NCBI RefSeq assembly: GCF_030651185.1
Contig: NZ_JAUSCJ010000011.1
Coordinates: 62,001-126,000 of the forward strand
Direction of reading: 5' to 3'
Length of the DNA stretch: 64,000 nt
Source: Phenylobacterium sp.
Lineage (GTDB): Bacteria > Pseudomonadota > Alphaproteobacteria > Caulobacterales > Caulobacteraceae
Under the pieces are notes generated by a model. That model saw only the letters and a program-made list of their open reading frames with translations. It was not told the DNA's origin and searched no databases. Below are positions 45,279 to 56,896 of this stretch, piece by piece (position 1 is the stretch's first letter; each line of letters starts with the position of its first letter). Position numbers and translations under genes: made by a program.

Positions 45279-46061
45279 TCAGACGACCCGTTCGGCCAGG
45301 GTCTTCTTGATCTCGGCGATGGCCTTGGCGGGGTTTAGACCCTTGGGACACACCTGGGCGCAATTCATGATGGTGTGACAGCGATAGAGCTTGAAGGGGT
45401 CCTCCAGGGCGTCCAGCCGCTCGCCGGTGGCCTCGTCGCGGCTATCGATCAGCCAGCGGTAGGCGTGCAGCAGGGTGGCGGGACCGAGGTACTTGTCGCC
45501 GTTCCACCAGTAGCTGGGGCACGAGGTCGTGCAGCAGGCGCAGAGGATGCACTCATAGAGGCCGTCCAGCTTCTCGCGGTCCTGCGGGCTCTGGATCCAC
45601 TCCTTCTGCGGCTCGGGCGTGGTGGTGTGCAGCCAGGGCTCGATGGAGGCGTACTGGGCGTAGAACATGGTCAGGTCGGGGATCAGGTCCTTGACCACCG
45701 GCATGCTGGGCAGGGGGGCGATGGAGCACTCGTGGCCCGGCTCGTCAGCATGGCCGTGGGTGCAGGCCAGCGTGTTGCGGCCGCCGATGTTCATGGCGCA
45801 GGAGCCGCAGACCCCCTCGCGGCAGGACCGGCGGAAGGCCAGCGTCGGGTCGATGGTGTTCTTGATGTGGATCAGGACGTCCAGGACCATGGGGCCGCAG
45901 TTGTCGATGTCCACGTCATAGGTGTCCCACCGGGGGTTCTCGGTCCCCTCGGGGTCGTAGCGGTAGACCTTGAAGGTCTTGGTCTTGCCCGACCCGGCCG
46001 GGGCCGCGTGGTGGCGGCCCTTCTGGACGCGGGAATTCTTCGGCAGGGTAAGTTGGACCAT
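45279..46061 (-). CDS. sdhB: Succinate dehydrogenase iron-sulfur subunit
   Basis: 260 residues from ATG 46061. The 2Fe-2S site is [21 protein letters not shown], and the 4Fe-4S and 3Fe-4S sites are [16 protein letters not shown] and [17 protein letters not shown] (all given in part). It passes electrons from FAD in SdhA to ubiquinone. Last of sdhCDAB. Confidence 0.97.
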   Translation of the reverse strand: MVQLTLPKNSRVQKGRHHAAPAGSGKTKTFKVYRYDPEGTENPRWDTYDVDIDNCGPMVLDVLIHIKNTIDPTLAFRRSCREGVCGSCAMNIGGRNTLACTHGHADEPGHECSIAPLPSMPVVKDLIPDLTMFYAQYASIEPWLHTTTPEPQKEWIQSPQDREKLDGLYECILCACCTTSCPSYWWNGDKYLGPATLLHAYRWLIDSRDEATGERLDALEDPFKLYRCHTIMNCAQVCPKGLNPAKAIAEIKKTLAERVV

Positions 46062-46107
46062 CAGACGCGTTCCTTGGAATTCTGGATCACCACTCGACGT
46101 CGCTTGC

Positions 46108-47895
46108 CTAGTACACCCGCGCCTTGGGCGGGATGTAAGCGATGTCATTGGTCATGGTGAAGTCGTGCACCGGCCGATAGTCGATGGCCACCTTGCCCGT
46201 GGCGTCGTCGAACCAGGTCAGGGTGTGCTTCATCCACTCGCCGTCGTTGCGGTCGGGGAAGTCCTCGTGGGCGTGGGCCCCGCGGCTTTCGGTGCGGTTG
46301 TGCGCGCCCACCACCGTGGTCACCGCCTGGCCGATCAGGTTGTCCAGCTCCAGGGTTTCCATGAGGTCGGTGTTCCACACCATCCCTCTATCGGTCACCT
46401 TCAGGTCAGAGCGCTTGGCCTGGACGGCGTCCAGACGCTTCGCGCCCGACGCCAGGCTGTCGCTGGTGCGGAACACCGCGGCGTCCTCCTGCATGGCCAT
46501 CTGCATCTCAAGGCGCAGCGCCGCCGTGGTGGTGCCCCCCGAGGCGTTGCGGAACTTGTCGAACCGGGCCAGGTGAGCGTCGCTCTCGGTCTTCTTCAGC
46601 TCGGGCTGGGTCGCGCCGGCCTTGATGGTCGCCGCCGTCCGCAGGGCCGCCGAACGGCCAAACACCACCAGGTCGATCAGCGAGTTGGACCCCAGCCGGT
46701 TGGCCCCGTGCACCGAAACGCACGCCGCCTCCCCCACCGCCATCAGCCCAGGCACCACCTTGTCGGGATTGTCGCCGTCCCGAGTAACCACTTCAGAGAA
46801 GAAGTTCGTGGGGATGCCGCCCATGTTGTAATGCACGGTCGGGAGCACCGGAATCGGCTGTTTCGTCACGTCTACGCCGGCGAAAATCTTGGCGCTTTCC
46901 GAGATGCCCGGCAGGCGCTGGTGCAGGATCTTGGGATCCAGGTGATCCAGGTGCAGGTGGATGTGGTCCTTCTTGGGACCCACGCCGCGGCCTTCACGGA
47001 TCTCGATGGTCATGGCGCGGCTGACCATGTCGCGGGGCGCCAGGTCCTTCACGGAGGGCGCATAGCGCTCCATGAACCGCTCGCCCTCGGAATTGGTCAG
47101 GTAGCCGCCCTCGCCGCGGGCGCCCTCGGTGATCAGGCAGCCGGCGCCGTAGATGCCGGTGGGGTGGAACTGGACGAACTCCATGTCCTGAAGGGGCAGG
47201 CCGGCCCGCAGGGCCATGCCGCCGCCGTCGCCGGTGCAGGTGTGGGCGCTGGTGGCCGAGAAATAGGCCCGGCCATAGCCGCCGGTGGCCAGGATCACCT
47301 GCTGCGCCTGGAACCGGTGCAGGGTGCCGTCGTCCAGCTTCCAGGCCGTCACGCCCCGGCAGACGCCCTCATCCATGATCAGGTCGAGGGCGAAGTACTC
47401 GATGAAGAACTCGGTCGAGTGGGCCAGGGACTGGCCGTACATCGTGTGCAGCATGGCGTGGCCGGTGCGGTCGGCCGCCGCGCAGGTGCGCTGGATCGGG
47501 GCCTCGCCATAGTTGCGGGTCATGCCGCCGAAGGCGCGCTGATAGATCTTCCCCTCAGGGGTGCGGCTGAAGGGCACGCCCCAGTGCTCCAGCTCGTAGA
47601 CCGCGGCCGGCGCGTTGCGGCAGAGGTATTCGATGGCGTCCTGGTCGCCCAGCCAGTCCGACCCCTTGACGGTGTCGTACATGTGCCAGCGCCAGTCGTC
47701 CTCGCCCATGTTGCCGAGGCTGGCCGAGATGCCGCCCTGGGCCGCCACGGTGTGGGAGCGGGTCGGGAAGACCTTGGAGATGCAGGCCGTCTTCAGGCCG
47801 GCCTGGGCGCAGCCCAGCGCGGCGCGCAGGCCCGAACCGCCAGCGCCGACGACGACGACGTCGAACTTGTGATCGATGAACTCATAAGTCGCCAT
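46108..47895 (-). CDS. sdhA: Succinate dehydrogenase flavoprotein subunit
   Basis: 595 residues from ATG 47895. FAD site [16 protein letters not shown], covalent-flavin His in [12 protein letters not shown], active-site part [20 protein letters not shown] and the [12 protein letters not shown] segment near the C-terminus. Oxidises succinate to fumarate in the TCA cycle. 8 nt after sdhD. Confidence 0.97.
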   Translation of the reverse strand: MATYEFIDHKFDVVVVGAGGSGLRAALGCAQAGLKTACISKVFPTRSHTVAAQGGISASLGNMGEDDWRWHMYDTVKGSDWLGDQDAIEYLCRNAPAAVYELEHWGVPFSRTPEGKIYQRAFGGMTRNYGEAPIQRTCAAADRTGHAMLHTMYGQSLAHSTEFFIEYFALDLIMDEGVCRGVTAWKLDDGTLHRFQAQQVILATGGYGRAYFSATSAHTCTGDGGGMALRAGLPLQDMEFVQFHPTGIYGAGCLITEGARGEGGYLTNSEGERFMERYAPSVKDLAPRDMVSRAMTIEIREGRGVGPKKDHIHLHLDHLDPKILHQRLPGISESAKIFAGVDVTKQPIPVLPTVHYNMGGIPTNFFSEVVTRDGDNPDKVVPGLMAVGEAACVSVHGANRLGSNSLIDLVVFGRSAALRTAATIKAGATQPELKKTESDAHLARFDKFRNASGGTTTAALRLEMQMAMQEDAAVFRTSDSLASGAKRLDAVQAKRSDLKVTDRGMVWNTDLMETLELDNLIGQAVTTVVGAHNRTESRGAHAHEDFPDRNDGEWMKHTLTWFDDATGKVAIDYRPVHDFTMTNDIAYIPPKARVY

Positions 47896-47903
47896 GGGAC
47901 CGA

Positions 47904-48290
47904 TCAAGCGCCTCCCAGCGCGACCTTGAGGATGGAGAACACCGCCAGCGAGCCCATCAGGGCGCAGACGAAGAGGTTGAGCAGCAGCAGGGCCGACTTG
48001 CTGAGGGTCGTGTGGATATAGTCCTCCACGATGACCCGCATGCCCGCATGCATGTGCAGGAAGGACACCGCTGTCAGCAGGACCATCAGCACCGCGTTCA
48101 GCGGCTGCGAAATCCAGGCGACGGCGCCGTAATAGTCGGTGCCGGCCAGGGTGATGACCCCGAAGACCGCCCAGAGGACGAGGGGAACCAGGGCCACCGA
48201 GGTGACCCGCTCGGCGAGCCAGTGACCGACGCCGTGCTTGGCTGAGCCGAGGCCGCGGGCGCGGCGCAGGGGGGTGCGGTAATTTTCCAT
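47904..48290 (-). CDS. sdhD: Succinate dehydrogenase membrane anchor
   Basis: 128 residues with three hydrophobic helices. [20 protein letters not shown] and [17 protein letters not shown], with the heme-ligand His, are typical for alphaproteobacterial SdhD. Its ATG shares a base with the sdhC stop (TGATG). Confidence 0.93.
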   Translation of the reverse strand: MENYRTPLRRARGLGSAKHGVGHWLAERVTSVALVPLVLWAVFGVITLAGTDYYGAVAWISQPLNAVLMVLLTAVSFLHMHAGMRVIVEDYIHTTLSKSALLLLNLFVCALMGSLAVFSILKVALGGA

Positions 48291-48697
48291 CAGAGCGCTC
48301 CCGTCATCCAGGCTATGGCCCAGACCGCCAGGGTGGCCGCCACGGCGAAGGCGAAACAGGCGATGGTCGCCATGTTGGCGATGGGCAGCGCGAAGCCCTT
48401 GCCGCTGTCCCAGAACAGGTGCTGCACGCCCTTGGCCAGGTGGTAGAACAGCGAAAGGGTCAGGCCGAACAGCACCAGCTTGCCCAGGGGCGACCCCAGC
48501 AGCTCCATGAAGGCCTGGTAGGCGTCGGGCCCGGCGGCCAGCGACAGGGCCCAACCGGCCAGGATCAGCGCGCCGCCATAGAGCGCCGAGCCGGTGATGC
48601 GGTGCAGGATCGACCCCACCATGGTGGCATGCGGCCGCCAGCCCATGAGGTGCGGCGACAGCGGCCGTTCACGGGGCCCTTGGGTGGTCTCTGTCAT
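48290..48697 (-). CDS. sdhC: Succinate dehydrogenase cytochrome b556 subunit
   Basis: 135 residues: [33 protein letters not shown] and [18 protein letters not shown] are the SdhC signatures, with the heme-b His. Three membrane helices. First gene of the sdh operon. Confidence 0.95.
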   Translation of the reverse strand: MTETTQGPRERPLSPHLMGWRPHATMVGSILHRITGSALYGGALILAGWALSLAAGPDAYQAFMELLGSPLGKLVLFGLTLSLFYHLAKGVQHLFWDSGKGFALPIANMATIACFAFAVAATLAVWAIAWMTGAL

Positions 48698-48819
48698 GGC
48701 TGTTTCCGAGAGGACGAAGCGGCTCCGCTTTTAAGCGCCGGGCGCCAGGTGTCAACGAAGCCGGGCGTGGGCCGCCGGCGGACGGGCAAGAGGGTGATCA
48801 TCGACAAGACATCCGGAAA

Positions 48820-48839
48820 CTTCGCTTGGTGCGAAGGAT
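48820..48839. promoter_or_regulatory. LysR-type operator candidate 1 (T-N11-A dyad)
   Basis: CTTCGC-TTGGT-GCGAAG, a dyad that contains the T-N11-A LysR motif. Its reverse complement (20 nt, ATCCTTCGC...GAAG) matches the site at 48882-48901 in 15 of 20 positions. It lies in the divergent gap between sdhC and the LysR gene. Confidence 0.5.
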
Positions 48840-48847
48840 GGTCGGCT

Positions 48848-48876
48848 TCGACAAGCCTTTCAATGCGTCTTATACG
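48848..48876 (+). promoter_or_regulatory. Possible sigma-70 promoter of the LysR gene
   Basis: TCGACA (48848-48853) and TATACG (48871-48876) with 17-nt spacing, placed exactly between the two operator-like sites. Modest matches to consensus. Confidence 0.35.
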
Positions 48877-48881
48877 GACCC

Positions 48882-48901
48882 ATCCTTCGCGGGAGACGAA
48901 G
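48882..48901. promoter_or_regulatory. LysR-type operator candidate 2, next to the start codon
   Basis: ATCCTTCGCGGGAGACGAAG ends at the first base before the LysR ATG (48902). The TTCG...CGAA dyad again contains T-N11-A. Binding here would block the gene's own translation-start region, as expected for autorepression. Confidence 0.45.
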
Positions 48902-49783
48902 ATGCGGTTTGATCTAGTGGACCTCAGGCTGTTCGCCGACGTGGTGGAGGCGGGTTCAATCACCCACGGCGCGGCCCGCAGCCATCTGGCCCTGGCCGCG
49001 GCCTCCACCCGCGTGCGGGCCATGGAGGAGGAGATCGGCGCGGCCCTGCTGGTTCGCAGCCGCCAGGGGGTGGTCCCCACGCCGGCCGGCCAGACCCTGC
49101 TGAAGCATGCCCGCCTGATGCTGGAGCAGAGCGCCCGCCTGCGGGAGGATCTCGGCGCCTATGCCGGCGGCCTCACCGGCGAGGTCCGCCTGCTGGCCAA
49201 CACCAACGCCTCCACCGAGTTCCTGCCCGAGGCGCTGGCCCGCTTCCTGGCGGGCAACCCCAAGGTCCGGGTCGATCTGGAGGAGCGGCTATCGGACGAG
49301 ATCGTCGGCCTGATCGCCGAGGGCGTGGGGGATATCGGCATCGTCGCCGGCACCGTGGACGTCGGCGGACTGGAGACCTTTCCCTTCCGCTCGGACCGCT
49401 TCGTGGTGGTGGCGCAGGCGGGCCACCCCCTGGCCGACCGGGCGCGGGTGGCCTTCGCCGAGGTCCTGGCCTTCGACCTGGTGGGCCTGGAACGCACCAG
49501 CGCCCTGCAGCGCTTCCTGGCCGACAAGGCCGCGCGCCTGGGCTCGAGCCTGAACCTGCGAGTCCAGCTCCGCAGCTTCGACGCGGTCTGTCGGCTGGTG
49601 GAGGCCGGTGTGGGCGTGGGCGTCGTGCCCCAGTCCACCGCCGCCCGCGTCGCCCAGGCCACCCCGCTGTCGGTGATCGAGCTGGAGGACGACTGGGCGG
49701 TCCGCGACCTGACCCTCTGCGTCCGCCGCTTCGCCGACCTGCGGCCGTATGCGCAGGACTTGGTGCGGAGTTTGCGGCCCTAG
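48902..49783 (+). CDS. LysR family transcriptional regulator
   Basis: 293 residues from ATG 48902: N-terminal winged HTH (FDLVDLRLFADVVEAGSITH, ALAAASTRVRAMEEEIGAAL) and a periplasmic-binding-protein-like effector domain (about 90-290: GEVRLLANTNASTEFLPEAL, FVVVAQAGHPLADRARVAF). Divergent from sdhC with 204 nt between. A longer upstream frame is antisense to sdhC and is not coding. Ligand unknown. Confidence 0.9.
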   Translation: MRFDLVDLRLFADVVEAGSITHGAARSHLALAAASTRVRAMEEEIGAALLVRSRQGVVPTPAGQTLLKHARLMLEQSARLREDLGAYAGGLTGEVRLLANTNASTEFLPEALARFLAGNPKVRVDLEERLSDEIVGLIAEGVGDIGIVAGTVDVGGLETFPFRSDRFVVVAQAGHPLADRARVAFAEVLAFDLVGLERTSALQRFLADKAARLGSSLNLRVQLRSFDAVCRLVEAGVGVGVVPQSTAARVAQATPLSVIELEDDWAVRDLTLCVRRFADLRPYAQDLVRSLRP

Positions 49784-52176
49784 GTCGCCACCTTGAGCCG
49801 GTTCGCCCCCGCATCCCTCATGACATCCCGAACCTTTCGGGCCAGTTGTTCAAAGGTGTAGGGCTTGGACAGGAAGGCCACGCCGACGTCCAGCATGCCG
49901 TTATGCACCACCGCGTTGCGTGTGTAGCCCGTGGTGTAGAGGACCTTGAGGTCAGGCCGCCGCTTCAGCGCTTCCTCGGCCAGGAGGCGGCCGTTCATGT
50001 CTGGCATGACAATATCGGTGAACAACATGCTGATGGCCGGCTGCAGCGTCAGCTGCTCCAGCGCCTGTTGACCGTTCTCCGCCTGCACGACGGTGTAGCC
50101 CAGTTCCCGGAGGGCATCGACGGCCATGTGCCGCACCTTGGCCTCATCCTCGACGACGAGAATGATCTGGCTGAGATCACCGAGCGGCGTCGTCTCCTGG
50201 GTTGGCTTGATCGCATCGACGATCAGGCCGCTATAGCGGGGAAGATAGATCTTCAGGGTCGTGCCGTGGCCGACTTCCGAGTAAATTTTGATGTGGCCGC
50301 CGGATTGCTTGATGAAACCGAACACTTGGCTCAAGCCAAGGCCGGTGCCCTTGCCGACATCCTTGGTGGTGTAGAACGGGTCGAAAGCCTTAGCGGCGAC
50401 GTCTGGCGCCATACCCGTGCCGCTATCGGACACCGAGATCAGGACATACTGACCCGCTTCCAGCTCTAACTCGCCGGCGACATAGCTGTCGTCGAGGTGG
50501 GCGTTGCTGGTTTCAATCGTCAGCTTGCCGCCTTCCGACATGGCGTCGCGCCCGTTCACCGCGAGGTTGACGATGGCGCTTTCGAGCTGGGCGGCGTCGG
50601 CGAAAGCCGCCCACAGACCGCCGGCCAGGACGGTTTCGATCCGGATGTGGTCGCCAAGCGTGCGCCGAAGCAGCTCCGACATGCCGCTCACCAGCTTGTT
50701 GGGATCCAGCGCCTCCGGGGCGAGCGGCTGCTGCCGCGAGAAAGCCAACAGCCTGGCGGTTAGCCCCGCGGCTCGGGTCGCGCCCTCGCCGGCGTTGTCG
50801 ATACACACCCGCACCTTCGGGTCTTCCGAACCGTTGAGGCGCCGGCGCGCCATATCCAGAGACCCGACGACGATGGCGAGCATGTTGTTGAAATCGTGAG
50901 CGATGCCGCCGGTCAGTTGCCCGATGCTCTCCATTTTCTGCATCTGGCGCATCTGGGCCTCGGCCGCCGCGCGCTGGCCAGCCTGCGACGTCGCGTCGGC
51001 AAGGGCGTCTTGAAGGTCACTCGTCCGAGCCCGAACACGCACCTCAAGCTCGTCGTTGGCGGCCACCAGGACGCGCTCGGCCTGCTTCATCTCGGTGACG
51101 TCGCGGGCGATGCCGATGACGCCGACCACCTTGTCATCCACCCGCCACGGCACTTTCGACGAGAGGAAGATGCGCATCTCGCCGCGCTCCGGCACCGCCT
51201 CCTCGACGGTCTGCGCCTGCCCCGACGCCATCACCTCCTGATCGACCCGGGTCAGCGCGTCGGCGACATCCGGCTCGGCGAAATCGCGGTCGAAACGGCC
51301 AAGCATGTCCTGCGGCCGCACGCCATAGACCTCACCCATCCGGCGGTTGGCGAGCACGAAGGCGCCAGACAGGTCCTTGGCGAAAATCGGGTCATGACTG
51401 CCGTCGATCACCGTCTGCAGAAGGTCACGGTTCAATCTCACGACATCGGCGACCTCCGCGCGGGTGCGCTCCACCAGCGCGCCTTCGCGCCGCCGCACCA
51501 AGGTCACAGCCAGCGCGCCGGTCGCCAGGATAAGCAGCACGCCCACACCGCTGAGCAGCCCGGTGTAAGTCTCCGAGGTCGAGGTGGCTGCAATCGCGTC
51601 GGCGCGGCGGATTGCGAGCCGGCGTTGCTCCTCCGCCCCGATGAGCGCTGTTCGGGCGCGGATCGCTTCCATGGCCGTCTTGCCTTGGCCGGAGAGGATA
51701 AGCTCGCGGGCCGCATTGACCTTGCCCGCCTGCGCCAGGGCGACCACCTGGTCAAACTGGCGGACGCGCAGCCGGTTCAGGACACCCAGCGCCTCGACAT
51801 TGCGCACCTGGGCGGGATTGTCCTTGGTGAGCTCGATCAGCCGAAGTTCCTGCGCTGCGCCAACGGTCCGCGCGGCCGTGAGCGGCTCAAGGTAGGTTTT
51901 GTCCTGGGTCAGGACGTAGCCGCGTTGTCCGGTTTCGCCATCCAGGTAGGCAGAAAGCAGTCGTTCGGAGGCCAGCATCACCTGCAGGCTGTGGGCTTCC
52001 CAGTTCACCGCGTCTTGGCGCGTCCGCTGCGCCGACTGGGCGCCCCAGGCCAGGACGACTAGAGCCGCGACCGCCAGAAACACCGCGCATATCGAGAGCC
52101 AGCGAACCAGGTCGCGGGCCATGGGGCGCGGGGCGACCGCCACGGCCGGGTCCGGGAGGTCGAGCTTGCGGTTCAC
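49780..52176 (-). CDS. Hybrid histidine kinase (CHASE3-PAS-HisKA-HATPase-REC)
   Basis: 798 residues from GTG 52176, which overlaps the AraC-gene stop (GTGA). Two membrane helices (about 20-45 and 215-240) enclose a CHASE3 sensor (RLLSAYLDGETGQRGYVLTQ). Then come a PAS domain (HDPIFAKDLSGAFVLANRRMG), a kinase with phospho-acceptor His in GGIAHDFNNMLA, the ATPase (FYTTKDVGKGTGLGLSQVFG), and a C-terminal receiver (Asp in FTDIVMPDMNG). The receiver has no output domain, so the partner may be a separate regulator. Confidence 0.9.
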   Translation of the reverse strand: MNRKLDLPDPAVAVAPRPMARDLVRWLSICAVFLAVAALVVLAWGAQSAQRTRQDAVNWEAHSLQVMLASERLLSAYLDGETGQRGYVLTQDKTYLEPLTAARTVGAAQELRLIELTKDNPAQVRNVEALGVLNRLRVRQFDQVVALAQAGKVNAARELILSGQGKTAMEAIRARTALIGAEEQRRLAIRRADAIAATSTSETYTGLLSGVGVLLILATGALAVTLVRRREGALVERTRAEVADVVRLNRDLLQTVIDGSHDPIFAKDLSGAFVLANRRMGEVYGVRPQDMLGRFDRDFAEPDVADALTRVDQEVMASGQAQTVEEAVPERGEMRIFLSSKVPWRVDDKVVGVIGIARDVTEMKQAERVLVAANDELEVRVRARTSDLQDALADATSQAGQRAAAEAQMRQMQKMESIGQLTGGIAHDFNNMLAIVVGSLDMARRRLNGSEDPKVRVCIDNAGEGATRAAGLTARLLAFSRQQPLAPEALDPNKLVSGMSELLRRTLGDHIRIETVLAGGLWAAFADAAQLESAIVNLAVNGRDAMSEGGKLTIETSNAHLDDSYVAGELELEAGQYVLISVSDSGTGMAPDVAAKAFDPFYTTKDVGKGTGLGLSQVFGFIKQSGGHIKIYSEVGHGTTLKIYLPRYSGLIVDAIKPTQETTPLGDLSQIILVVEDEAKVRHMAVDALRELGYTVVQAENGQQALEQLTLQPAISMLFTDIVMPDMNGRLLAEEALKRRPDLKVLYTTGYTRNAVVHNGMLDVGVAFLSKPYTFEQLARKVRDVMRDAGANRLKVAT

Positions 52177-53030
52177 GACTGCGTCTCCCGGCGAAACTGC
52201 CGTGGCGTGGTTCCTTGCCGACTCGCGAAGGCGCGGCGCAGTTGAGCGGCGCTGGAATAGCCGCAACGGGCCGCGACCTGCTCGATCGAATCGCTCGTAC
52301 CGCTCAGTTGCTGACGCGCCGCGTCGACGCGGAGCGCCGCGACGAACTGATGGGGCGACGCCCCGGTCGCCAGCTTGAAGGCGCGGGAGAAGTGGAAGCG
52401 GCTAAGCCCACATGCGCCAGCAAGGTCCGACAGGCTGATGGCCGCCTGAAGATGGCCATCGATATAGTCCCGGACCCGGCGCAACTGCCCCGGCGATAGG
52501 CTGCCCGCACGCGGTTGCGGCGGAATGGCGAGGACCTCAAGCGCCGCGAGAAGGCAAAGGCTTTCCGCATGGAGGGCGTCGGCATCAGCGGTCTGAATGA
52601 GGGTCTGGAGTTTGCCCAGCGTCGATTGCAGCGCGGTGTTTCGGGCGTAGACCAGGGGCTCGGGATCGCGCGCCGCGAACCGCGCATCGAGCTCTGCGTG
52701 CAAAAGGGCGGGGTCAAGGTAGAGCGCAACAAAACCGTTCCGGCGGGGTTTGGGCCGCGCCCATCCCGAGATCGCGCACCCCTTGGGAACGAAGGTGATG
52801 GTGTCGCGGAGATCCAGCTCACGCACAGACCCGACGGTGTCGACATGCAGTTCGCCGTCCGACAGTTCGATGTCGTGAAGCGCCAGGTAGTGGGTCTCGC
52901 CGGTCAGGGCGAAACCATAGGGATCGGGACTGGTGAGAACGACGTGCTCGGCCGAGCAGCCTCGCCAGCTGCGCATCGGTTGCGGCGGCGGTTGTAGCAA
53001 GGGGTCGGCGAATTGCAGGGTGAGCGGCAT
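52173..53030 (-). CDS. AraC family transcriptional regulator
   Basis: 285 residues from ATG 53030. The C-terminal two-HTH AraC domain is intact (ISLSDLAGACGLSRFHFSRA, FKLATGASPHQFVAAL, IEQVAARCGYSSAAQLRRAF). The N-terminal part is a cupin-like sensor. It is translationally coupled to the hybrid kinase, an uncommon pairing: AraC proteins seldom lack a receiver when paired with kinases. Confidence 0.9.
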   Translation of the reverse strand: MPLTLQFADPLLQPPPQPMRSWRGCSAEHVVLTSPDPYGFALTGETHYLALHDIELSDGELHVDTVGSVRELDLRDTITFVPKGCAISGWARPKPRRNGFVALYLDPALLHAELDARFAARDPEPLVYARNTALQSTLGKLQTLIQTADADALHAESLCLLAALEVLAIPPQPRAGSLSPGQLRRVRDYIDGHLQAAISLSDLAGACGLSRFHFSRAFKLATGASPHQFVAALRVDAARQQLSGTSDSIEQVAARCGYSSAAQLRRAFASRQGTTPRQFRRETQS

Positions 53031-53192
53031 GGGAAGACCTCCATGGCGACCAATAGTTGCTGCCAACATCACCTTCTTGCGCTGCCGATGACCGCGCCAC
53101 AAGGCGGTATTCTTGGCCCGCGAGCAGGAGGAGGCCTGTCGGCGGCTGGGCTGCCTCGGGCCGACCATCTCGGCACGGTAGGCGCGGCGGCC

Positions 53193-54305
53193 CTAGCGGT
53201 CCGCCAGCCAGTCGGCCGAGCGCATCTCCTGCAGGCGCGAGGCCGTGCGTTCGAATTCGAAGGCGCCGTCGCCCTGGGGGTAGAGGGACATGGGGTCGGC
53301 CTGCGCGAGCACGATCAGCTTGGTGCGGGCCTCGTAGAGGGCGTCGATGAGGATGACGAAGCGCCGGGCCTCCTCGCGCCGGCTGGGAGTGAGTTTCGGC
53401 ACGTCCTCCAGGAACACCGTGTGGAAACGCTCGGCGAGGGCCACGTAGTCGTTGGGCCCGAGCGCCACCGAGCAGAGGCTGGCGAAGGAGGCGCGCACCA
53501 TGCCGCCCGCCGCGTGGGGCAGGTGGACCTTGCGGCCCAGCACCTCCAGGGCCTCGCCGACCTCAGCCTCATTGCCCAGCATGTCGCGCCACAGGGCCTC
53601 GAAGCTGCGTTGATTGTCGGGATCGTTGGGGGAAAACCAGGTTCCCGCCGCCCGCAGCCGGTCCAGGCGATAGTCGTGCCCGCCCGCCACGCTCACCACC
53701 TCGACCCTGGTCTTGAGGTCGGCGATGAAGGGCAGGAACAGCTGGCGGTTGATGCCGTCCTTGTAGAGGGCGTCCGGCACGCGGTTGGAGGTGGCCACCA
53801 GGGTGACTCCGCGGGCGAACAGGGCCTCAAACAGCCGTCCCAGGATCATCGCGTCGGCGATGTCGGTGACCTGGAACTCGTCGAAGCACAGCAGCCGCGC
53901 GCCCTCGGCCACCACATCGGCCACCGCCGGGATCGGGTCGTCGCCCTTGCTCTGGCCGAAACGCGCCTTGCGGGCGGCGGCGTCCCCCGATCGCCATTGC
54001 CCGATCAGCCGATGGATCTCGCCCATGAAGACGTGGAAGTGGGTGCGGCGCTTCCTGGCCACCGGGACGGTCTCGAAAAACAGGTCCATAAGCATGGACT
54101 TGCCGCGCCCCACCGGGCCCCAGAGATAGACCCCGCGCTGGGCCTCGGGTTTGCGGAAAAAGGCGGCCAGGCCAGAGGGCTCGGCGCCTTCGAGGTCGCC
54201 TTCCAGGCGCACCAGGGCCTTCAGGCCCGCGACCTGGGCCGGGTCGGGACGGATCGCGCCCGCGGCGAGGCGGGCGTCGTAGGCGGCTTGCAGGGAGGAG
54301 GCCAT
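53193..54305 (-). CDS. zapE: Cell division protein ZapE (AFG1-like ATPase)
   Basis: 370 residues: P-loop GPVGRGKS (63-70), Walker B LLCFDEFQVTDIADAMIL, and LVATSNRVPDALYKDG as sensor 1. AFG1/ZapE ATPases act at the FtsZ ring in E. coli and in respiratory protein quality control in mitochondria. Confidence 0.93.
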   Translation of the reverse strand: MASSLQAAYDARLAAGAIRPDPAQVAGLKALVRLEGDLEGAEPSGLAAFFRKPEAQRGVYLWGPVGRGKSMLMDLFFETVPVARKRRTHFHVFMGEIHRLIGQWRSGDAAARKARFGQSKGDDPIPAVADVVAEGARLLCFDEFQVTDIADAMILGRLFEALFARGVTLVATSNRVPDALYKDGINRQLFLPFIADLKTRVEVVSVAGGHDYRLDRLRAAGTWFSPNDPDNQRSFEALWRDMLGNEAEVGEALEVLGRKVHLPHAAGGMVRASFASLCSVALGPNDYVALAERFHTVFLEDVPKLTPSRREEARRFVILIDALYEARTKLIVLAQADPMSLYPQGDGAFEFERTASRLQEMRSADWLADR

Positions 54306-54402
54306 CTCCTCCCGCCTAGCCCGCCGCGCTTGTGATCACAACAGGGGGAACAGGCCCGCCGGCCCGGGGGTTGGATTCCTGCAACCTCAAAGGAGCCCCA
54401 CC

Positions 54403-54663
54403 ATGGCGCAAGACCCCCGCAGCTTCTCGCCCACCACCGTCGAGGCCAACGTGACCCGGCAGCAAGGCAATGGGGTGGGAGCCCGCGAACTGGACGCGCA
54501 GCAGGATGCCGACGGGACCGAGGCCGCAGATCTGCTAGTCGAAGACCTGGAAGCCGAGGGCCGCCACCAGGGGATCGGCCACCGCGACGGCTCGCCCGCC
54601 GATCGCGAGCACGGTAGGAAGACCCGCGCCCACAACAAGGACGTGATCAGCGGCCGGGCGTAA
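54403..54663 (+). CDS. Small hydrophilic hypothetical protein
   Basis: 86 residues, rich in Asp, Glu, Gly and Arg and almost free of hydrophobic stretches (EAEGRHQGIGHRDGSPADRE), probably disordered. AAAGGAG lies 8-10 nt before ATG, a strong ribosome site that supports translation. Its 3' end overlaps the convergent thioredoxin-like gene by 17 nt. Function unknown. Confidence 0.65.
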   Translation: MAQDPRSFSPTTVEANVTRQQGNGVGARELDAQQDADGTEAADLLVEDLEAEGRHQGIGHRDGSPADREHGRKTRAHNKDVISGRA

Positions 54664-55351
54664 CCGCGGGCCGTCCGGCCACCTTGGAAACCTCCGCCAA
54701 TTCCTTGCGGACGAAGCGGTAGGTTTCCCGCTGCTCGCAGGCGCAGGCCCGCATCTCGCCCTTGGCGTTCCACCAGACCAGGGTCGGATAGCGGATGCCG
54801 GTAGGGTCGCTGACGGTGACCCCGTTGTCCTTCAGCAACGGCCTGAGGTCCTCGGTCATCTTGCGGCCGGCCTCGATCACCGCGCTGCGGGCGATGTCCC
54901 CATCGGCGGGCGGAATCCCCGGCGCGGTCCAGGCGTCCGGAACCACGGACTCCCAGGCCTCCATCAGCCGCCAGGCGGCGGGGGTCCCATGGCGGATCCA
55001 GAGTTCGGCCACGGTGGTCCGCTCGACGGGCGTGGATTTGGCCAGGCCGTTCTTGTCGCGCCGGGCGATCTCGATGACCCGGGTGTCGATCCCCTGCGCG
55101 TGCAGCGCCGGGAACTCCTCGGTCTTGAACCGCAGGCAGTCGGGGCAGGTCCGGAACGAGACCATGTAGAGCTTGCCCTTGGTGAGGCCTGGCGAGGCCC
55201 AGCCGGCGCTGTCCAGAATCCTTGTGATCTCGACCTGGTGCTTGGTGATGGTCTTGGGCCGCCAGCGCAGATCGTAGTTCCAGAAGGCCCAGGCGCCGGC
55301 GCCGGCCAGCGCCACCACGAGGATCAGGATCGCCCAGGCTCGAAACGTCAT
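54647..55351 (-). CDS. Membrane-anchored thioredoxin-like protein
   Basis: 234 residues from ATG 55351 (ATG 55357 also in frame). N-terminal membrane helix (about 3-22). A thioredoxin-like redox motif CPDC is found in SFRTCPDCLRFKTEEFPALH, and the cis-Pro region may be RYPTLVWW. The C-terminal MRACACEQRE adds two Cys. Periplasmic disulfide chemistry is likely. No specific family was recognised. Confidence 0.7.
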   Translation of the reverse strand: MTFRAWAILILVVALAGAGAWAFWNYDLRWRPKTITKHQVEITRILDSAGWASPGLTKGKLYMVSFRTCPDCLRFKTEEFPALHAQGIDTRVIEIARRDKNGLAKSTPVERTTVAELWIRHGTPAAWRLMEAWESVVPDAWTAPGIPPADGDIARSAVIEAGRKMTEDLRPLLKDNGVTVSDPTGIRYPTLVWWNAKGEMRACACEQRETYRFVRKELAEVSKVAGRPAVTPGR

Positions 55352-55375
55352 CGCCATCTCTCTGTCGGTCTCAGC

Positions 55376-56887
<1,512 letters not shown>

Positions 56888-56896
56888 GGCGAACTT

